Below, in pieces: positions 24,825 to 29,163 of a stretch of 29,163 bases of DNA. The notes below the pieces were generated by a model. It saw nothing but the letters and a program-made list of their open reading frames with translations, was not told the origin of the DNA and did no database searches. The translations under genes were made by a program, and so were the position numbers. Origin of the DNA: Deltaproteobacteria bacterium (GTDB taxonomy: Bacteria; Desulfobacterota; DSM-4660; Desulfatiglandales; Desulfatiglandaceae). The stretch is taken from contig QMLZ01000012.1 in assembly GCA_003646995.1 (NCBI GenBank), forward strand, positions 1-29,163, written 5' to 3'. The first letter of the stretch is position 1, and each line of letters starts with the position of its first letter.

Positions 24825-24861
24825 AGTACAACCCCCATTAGACCTATCCCTACCTCAAATA

Positions 24862-24892
24862 ATATTAAGAAGAATTCGTGCCGTCGCGTCAA
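24862..24892 (-). promoter_or_regulatory. Possible promoter before the ACT-domain gene
   Basis: On the minus strand TTGACG (24887-24892) is followed after 19 nt by TAATAT (24862-24867). The spacing is longer than ideal. It lies in the 139-nt gap after the UPF0280 gene, in which no other feature was recognised. Confidence 0.35.
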
Positions 24893-24963
24893 CAAATTTG
24901 TGCCATCGCTACAGAGTCCCTACAATGGAACCACCAGACCTTTTTCACACAACCCCTCTGTTT

Positions 24964-25677
24964 TCAGATCTTAGTAAGTTCTACATTGCCCCAGCATGCT
25001 ACAGTCTCGCCCATTATAGCGACCACCCCGACAACTCCCTCAAACCTATTCGCAATCTCATCAAGAAGGCCCAAGTCCTTTGGTTTTTTAATTATGTTAC
25101 AGATAGCAGTGGCTGCACCGTCTGCGTAGCATGCAGATTTGGCCAAGACGGTTACAAGATCAGCTGAGCCTTCGCTATAGGAATGGCCGATAGTAGCAGA
25201 CGATGAACAAATCCCAACGGGCATCAAATTCGAATCTACTTTGAGCCCCAACCCGCTTATTTTGCTTTCTTGCGGAAAAAGGCCGGCAATCAAAGATCTT
25301 TTCATGTTTGCATAAATATCACCACCATTCTCCACTACCACTTCATCTGACCATTTCAAAAGCCCCTCTCCCACCATTTCTGCAATGGCTCCCGCCACGC
25401 ACGCCATCGGACCCACGCCCAGCTTCTGAGAGGCCTCCACCATGTGCCTCACCAGCAAGGGAGCGAAAGGATCTTCTCGCCACGGAAGCAACGTGGATCT
25501 GAAGCCGGGGTGCTGAGAGATATAGCCTTCCAGATGGGCTCTAGCCTCAAGAACCAAGTCCCTGGCCTCATGGCTCAAATCCCTTTTGGCGCTGATCCAC
25601 AAATCCGTTTGCTTTATTGCGACTTCGAATGAAACCAAGCCCTTTGGGTTCGAGACCTTCCTGTAATTTCTTTCCAT
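24964..25677 (-). CDS. UPF0280 family protein (ApbE-like fold)
   Basis: A 237-residue protein of the UPF0280 family, which is related to the ApbE FAD:protein FMN-transferase fold. Family blocks include GPMACVAGAIAEMVGEGLL, VENGGDIYAN and VGICSSSATIGHSYSEGSADLVTVLAKSACYADGAATAICN. The core around GPMACVAGAIAE, ENGGD and the ADG segment resembles the ApbE flavin-binding region. The biochemical role is not proven. The family is common in methanogens and anaerobic sulfate reducers. The start ATG at 25677 has a strong AGGAGG upstream. Confidence 0.9.
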   Translation of the reverse strand: MERNYRKVSNPKGLVSFEVAIKQTDLWISAKRDLSHEARDLVLEARAHLEGYISQHPGFRSTLLPWREDPFAPLLVRHMVEASQKLGVGPMACVAGAIAEMVGEGLLKWSDEVVVENGGDIYANMKRSLIAGLFPQESKISGLGLKVDSNLMPVGICSSSATIGHSYSEGSADLVTVLAKSACYADGAATAICNIIKKPKDLGLLDEIANRFEGVVGVVAIMGETVACWGNVELTKI

Positions 25678-25729
25678 ATCCTCCTGCCTTGCTTATACAA
25701 AGAAAGCCCAGGGGAAAATTTTTTACTTC

Positions 25730-25753
25730 AGCATCGCATTTTGATGCTATAAT
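25730..25753 (+). promoter_or_regulatory. Extended -10 promoter with adjacent inverted repeat
   Basis: TGCTATAAT (25745-25753) is an extended -10 element for the radical SAM gene. An inverted repeat AGCATC (25730-25735) / GATGCT (25743-25748) overlaps it, and no good -35 box is seen. An operator covering the -10 would suggest repression. Confidence 0.55.
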
Positions 25754-25815
25754 AGCACAAACTATTACCTAAAGGATACTCAGTCTCATTCCCGGCCTCG
25801 CAAGGATCGTGCGTT

Positions 25816-26784
25816 ATGGGCCAGAAAAAAAACACATGGGCAGTGCTTGACTACATTAGGGTTGGCTTATTCGGCCCACCTCCTAACACCATAGGAGGCA
25901 TTGATGTGACCTACCGTTGCAACCTCACCTGCAAGCACTGTTACTTCCACAAGCAACAATACCACGATGAACTTTCTTTGGAGCAATGGGCGGAACGATT
26001 TGACAGGCTGCAGCGCAACGGGTTTCCATTCATGATATGCGGTTGGCTCGGAGGGGAGCCCTTGCTTCGCAAGTCATTGATTAAGATGGGCAAGAGATAC
26101 TTTAAGACCAACATAATATTCACAAACGGCACGATTCCTCTACCTTCCTGGCCGGACGTGTCCTTTTCAGTGTCGGTGCACGGCACGGAAGAGTATTATT
26201 ACCAGATAACCGGAGCTCCCCAAGGATCCTATGAAAGAGTCAAACAAAACGCTGACCGCCCTGACCTTGACGTGGTTATTTCCTGCTGCATTACGCGGGT
26301 CAACTTCACCTGTATTGAGGCAATGTTGGAAGAATGGAGTAAAACTCACGTAAAAGGGATAGCATTTGAGTTCTATACTCCTATGAAAGGTGAGGGCAAT
26401 GAACTGTGGCTCGACTGGGAAGAAAGGGATCGGATAATTGACCAGCTCATATCACTGCGCAAGACATATGGAGATTTCATTTGGTTCACAGACCGGGCTT
26501 ACAGATTGATGAGATCCGACATGGCTCCTTCCATAACCAGGCACTGTCCTTTCAGAAGGATAGGGTTCGCGTGGGATCCCATGGGAAGGCCAAAAAATCC
26601 ATGTCAGCTCGGACCCCTGGCGGATTGCTCACGGTGCGGATGTATTCTTCCCTTTTACTGCGCCATTTTAACAAACAGGCGCCTACTGATCGGCGAGTTT
26701 TATGACGGTGTGGTCTACAGGATCAAAAGGGCACGCCTTAGCTCAAAAATCCATGGCCTCCCTCCAGTCTCTCAACCCCGATAG
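25816..26784 (+). CDS. Radical SAM protein with Cys-rich C-terminal region
   Basis: A 322-residue radical SAM enzyme of unassigned subfamily. The [4Fe-4S] motif CNLTCKHC provides Cys35, Cys39 and Cys42, and the SAM-binding GGEP motif is at 79-82. The C-terminal region has six clustered cysteines: 244, 263, 271, 274, 276 and 282 (PCQLGPLADCSRCGC). This is reminiscent of SPASM/Twitch domains that hold auxiliary clusters, though the spacing is not the standard CX2CX5CX3C. The pattern has some resemblance to HpnH-type and other anaerobic maturase families, but I cannot assign a substrate. A Shine-Dalgarno AAGGAT precedes ATG. No small peptide gene is evident next to it; the 34-nt gap to the convergent bcp gene holds nothing recognisable. 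Confidence 0.85.
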   Translation: MGQKKNTWAVLDYIRVGLFGPPPNTIGGIDVTYRCNLTCKHCYFHKQQYHDELSLEQWAERFDRLQRNGFPFMICGWLGGEPLLRKSLIKMGKRYFKTNIIFTNGTIPLPSWPDVSFSVSVHGTEEYYYQITGAPQGSYERVKQNADRPDLDVVISCCITRVNFTCIEAMLEEWSKTHVKGIAFEFYTPMKGEGNELWLDWEERDRIIDQLISLRKTYGDFIWFTDRAYRLMRSDMAPSITRHCPFRRIGFAWDPMGRPKNPCQLGPLADCSRCGCILPFYCAILTNRRLLIGEFYDGVVYRIKRARLSSKIHGLPPVSQPR

Positions 26785-26818
26785 ACAGAAACCTGGCAGC
26801 AATTACATTTCGTGCTAT

Positions 26819-27299
26819 CTATGATAGGGTAGATGTTAGTTCCTTCAATTTAATTAATACCTGCTCGGCATGGCCTTTGGTCTTTACCTTAGGCCAAACA
26901 TGGGCTATTTCCCCTTCCGGGTTGATTAGTACAGTGCTTCGGATGACTCCCATCTTTTCCTTGCCAGCAATCTTTTTCTTTCCCCATGCCCCGTAGCCCT
27001 CTAACACCCTGTGATCTGGATCGCTCAAGAGGAGTATCTTTATGCCCTTCTTGTCAATGAATTTTCGGTGTGACTCAATAGAATCAGTCAGGGCTCACCC
27101 CCAGTATTACCGCACCTAGTCTGCTGAAGCGAGCTTTTAGCCCTGTGAACTCCAGGGCCTCTGTTGTTCACCCGGATGTGTTGTCTTTAGGGTAGAAATA
27201 GAGAACCACCCATTTGCCGGCAAAGTCTTTCAAGCAAGCCTCCCTTCCCTTGCTGTCCGGCAGGCAGAATTCCGGCGCCCTTTCGTTGGGGCTTATCAT
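26819..27299 (-). pseudogene. bcp: Selenocysteine BCP-type peroxiredoxin, frameshifted
   Basis: Reading from ATG 27299 (GGAGG Shine-Dalgarno eight bases upstream) gives MISPNERAPEFCLPDS, then VVLYFYPKDNTSG, then TGA at codon 44 (27168-27170), then TTEALEFTGLKARF and VILGVSPD. The family motif is PGCT, so TGA is exactly at the peroxidatic Cys. A SECIS-like hairpin follows. After SPD the frame changes: a CTGA duplication (27084-27091) moves the rest (DSIESHRKFIDKKG, then LSDPDHRVLEGYGAWGKKK) by one base. Removing 4 nt gives about 158 residues, the normal BCP length. BCP enzymes reduce hydroperoxides. The usual nearby resolving Cys is Leu here. It lies 43 nt after guaA. It could be a true selenoprotein with a sequencing or assembly error, or a recent pseudogene. 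Confidence 0.85.
27140..27158 (-). promoter_or_regulatory. SECIS-like hairpin downstream of the bcp UGA codon
   Basis: On the minus strand GCCCTG-GAGTTCA-CAGGGC is a perfect 6-bp stem with a 7-nt loop whose first base is G. The loop begins 15 nt after the TGA. Stem size, loop size and the early loop G fit the general bacterial SECIS model, in which SelB binds such a hairpin directly after UGA. The spacing is at the short end of what is usually described. Confidence 0.7.
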
Positions 27300-27342
27300 T
27301 TTCACCACCTCCCCTGCTTGCAGGTCAACTTGAACTCAAACC

Positions 27343-28899
27343 CTATTCCCACTCGATGGTACTGGGTGGCTTAGAAGAAATATCATATACTACCCTATTA
27401 ACACCTTTAACTTTATTTATTATTCGATTGGAAATGCGGGCCAAAACATCATATGGAACTCTTGTCCAATCCGCTGTCATGGCATCAAGGCTGTCCACTA
27501 TCCTCACTGCAATGACATGTTCATAAGTACGCTCATCCCCCATCACACCAACAGTCCTGACAGGCAATAGAACTGCAAAGGCCTGCCATACCTTTTCATA
27601 GAGCCCTGCCCCTCTGATTTCATCAAGCACAATCACATCTGCCGCCCTTAATATCTCGAGCCTTTTCTCGGTAACCTCTCCCAGTATCCTCACCGCAAGC
27701 CCCGGGCCTGGGAACGGCTGCCTCATGACAAGTTCATTGGGCAGCCCCAACTCCCTTCCCACTTGGCGCACCTCGTCTTTGAATAACTCGCGAAGGGGCT
27801 CCACCAACTTCAGCCTCATGACAGAAGGTAGCCCTCCCACGTTGTGATGGCTCTTTATGGTGGCAGAAGGTCCCTTGAAGGATACGCTTTCAATCACATC
27901 AGGATAAAGAGTTCCCTGAGCCAGATATGTTATCTTGCCTAGCTCCTTTGCTTTTTTTTCGAATACCCTGATAAACTCACGACCGATTATCTTTCGCTTC
28001 TTTTCTGGATCAGTTATCCCTTTGAGCTTGCGCAAGAAATGCTGTGATGCATCTACCAAGTGGAGATCCATGCCATACCGCTTTCCAAAAAGTTCCATGA
28101 CCTCTTCGGTTTCACCTCGACGCAACAAACCATTGTCCACAAAGATGCAAGAAAGCTGTTTTCCAACAGCTTTATGAAGGAGCACTGCAGTGACCGATGA
28201 ATCAACACCCCCTGAGATGCCACATATCACCCTCTCCTTTCCTATTTGGTCCCGAAGGCTACGAATCGTGCGCCGTACGAATGATGCCATGGTCCAGGAG
28301 GGCTCGCAACCACATATTTCAAACAAAAAATTGCTGAGCACCTTAGCCCCCTTAGGTGTATGGGCGACTTCGGGATGAAACTGGACACCATAAAGCCTTT
28401 TCTTACGGTCAGCCATGGCGGCCACAGGACTATTCTTGCTTCTGGCCAAGACAATGAAGCCCGGCGGCATCTTTTCTATGCGGTCACCATGGCTCATCCA
28501 GACAACCTCTCCATCTTCTTGTCCGAGGCCATGGAAAAGATCCTTGTCATCCAGGATCTCTATGACAGCGTGCCCATATTCCCGCTCCTGGGCTCGTCCC
28601 ACTGTGCCTCCTAGTGCGTAGGTCATATATTGCATGCCGTAACAGATACCCAATACAGGTATACCCAAGTCCAAGATCCTGCTGTCAAGCAAGGGAGCGT
28701 CCTTATCATAAACGCTGAGAGGCCCTCCTGAAAGTACTATACCCTTTGGAGAGAACTCTCTGATATCGTCCAGCTCCATGTCGTACGGGTGTATCTCACA
28801 GTACACATGGGCCTCTCGTATCCTCCTTGCGATAAGCTGTGTGTACTGAGATCCAAAATCAAGAACCAGGATTTTATGCTTATAGAGGCTCGCGGTCAT
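27343..28899 (-). CDS. guaA: GMP synthase (glutamine-hydrolysing)
   Basis: A 518-residue two-domain enzyme that makes GMP from XMP, glutamine and ATP, the last step of guanine nucleotide synthesis. The class I glutamine amidotransferase domain covers about 8-195 with Cys86 (GICYGMQ), His175 and Glu177 (FHPEV). The ATP-pyrophosphatase domain has the P-loop SGGVDSS at 229-235. The C-terminal dimerisation domain ends in the conserved KPPSTIEWE. Length and motifs are normal. guaB lies upstream with a 133-nt gap in which I see only a weak 5-bp hairpin, and bcp follows 43 nt downstream, so guaB-guaA-bcp is likely one transcript. Confidence 0.98.
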   Translation of the reverse strand: MTASLYKHKILVLDFGSQYTQLIARRIREAHVYCEIHPYDMELDDIREFSPKGIVLSGGPLSVYDKDAPLLDSRILDLGIPVLGICYGMQYMTYALGGTVGRAQEREYGHAVIEILDDKDLFHGLGQEDGEVVWMSHGDRIEKMPPGFIVLARSKNSPVAAMADRKKRLYGVQFHPEVAHTPKGAKVLSNFLFEICGCEPSWTMASFVRRTIRSLRDQIGKERVICGISGGVDSSVTAVLLHKAVGKQLSCIFVDNGLLRRGETEEVMELFGKRYGMDLHLVDASQHFLRKLKGITDPEKKRKIIGREFIRVFEKKAKELGKITYLAQGTLYPDVIESVSFKGPSATIKSHHNVGGLPSVMRLKLVEPLRELFKDEVRQVGRELGLPNELVMRQPFPGPGLAVRILGEVTEKRLEILRAADVIVLDEIRGAGLYEKVWQAFAVLLPVRTVGVMGDERTYEHVIAVRIVDSLDAMTADWTRVPYDVLARISNRIINKVKGVNRVVYDISSKPPSTIEWE

Positions 28900-29032
28900 T
28901 TTGGTGGCACTCCATTAAAGCGTTTGATCACTAAAAACTGTTGGAAACGATGTGGCACTTATGCTGCTAAGTCAGCAGGGATCTTCCCATAGCTATCCAC
29001 GAGTGGCTGGAATGGGGCCATGGGCCCATCAA

Positions 29033-29163
<131 letters not shown>

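Noticed and set aside
24898..25167. Plus-strand frames in and next to the gap between the ACT and UPF0280 genes
   Set aside because: They overlap the UPF0280 3' end on the opposite strand, have no ribosome-binding site, and encode no recognisable domain.
27168..27170. Treating the bcp TGA as an ordinary nonsense mutation
   Set aside because: It is exactly at the catalytic Cys position, is followed by a SECIS-like hairpin, and the frame stays homologous afterwards. Selenocysteine explains all three observations better, though it remains unproven.
28900..29032. A riboswitch or attenuator in the guaB-guaA gap
   Set aside because: Only a weak CTGCT/AGCAG hairpin and a short ATGGGCCCAT palindrome were found; there is no T-tract and no recognisable purine riboswitch core.

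Overview
This window is from a Gram-negative bacterium, most likely a deltaproteobacterium / Desulfobacterota-type anaerobe. I infer that from the gene order rimP-nusA-ylxR-infB-ylxP-rbfA-nrnA-truB-rpsO-pnp, from outer-membrane and LPS genes (lnt, lapA, lapB), from an FmdB-type zinc-ribbon protein and a UPF0280 protein, and from an apparent selenocysteine-type BCP peroxiredoxin. No transposase, integrase, CRISPR array or phage gene was seen. The window reads as a chromosomal housekeeping region, gene-dense on both strands.

Region 1 (1-11662, minus strand) is one long translation / RNA-metabolism operon. A strong promoter (TTGACG-17-TAAAAT) drives tRNA-Gly(CCC), followed by a structured leader of about 200 nt that ends in a rho-independent terminator only about 20 nt before rimP. 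Then come rimP, nusA, ylxR, infB, ylxP (DUF503), rbfA, nrnA, truB, rpsO, pnp, an M16 zinc peptidase and the start of dut, which is cut by the window edge. Many of these genes overlap by 1-35 nt, which suggests translational coupling.

Region 2 (11663-15504, plus strand) is divergent and has its own promoter. It holds a CorC-type CBS protein, lnt, and prfB with the classical RF2 programmed +1 frameshift site (CTT TGA C).

Region 3 (15559-22727, minus strand) appears to be another operon from a good promoter (TTGTCT-17-TATACT). It contains a YfcE-like phosphodiesterase, a HIT protein, lapA, lapB, mutS, and a secreted N-acetylmuramoyl-L-alanine amidase with TPR and AMIN regions. It mixes LPS control, mismatch repair and cell-wall cleavage. 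The plus-strand FmdB-like gene starts divergently from the same intergenic region.

Region 4 (23388-29163) holds a ketopantoate-reductase-like dehydrogenase, a tandem-ACT protein and a UPF0280 protein on the minus strand. A lone radical SAM protein with a Cys-rich C-terminus is on the plus strand. The minus-strand guaB (3' end only)-guaA-bcp group follows. The bcp gene is the most unusual locus. Its peroxidatic cysteine codon is TGA, with a perfect 6-bp SECIS-like hairpin immediately downstream, which indicates selenocysteine. A 4-bp tandem duplication (CTGA CTGA) then breaks the frame 28 codons later.
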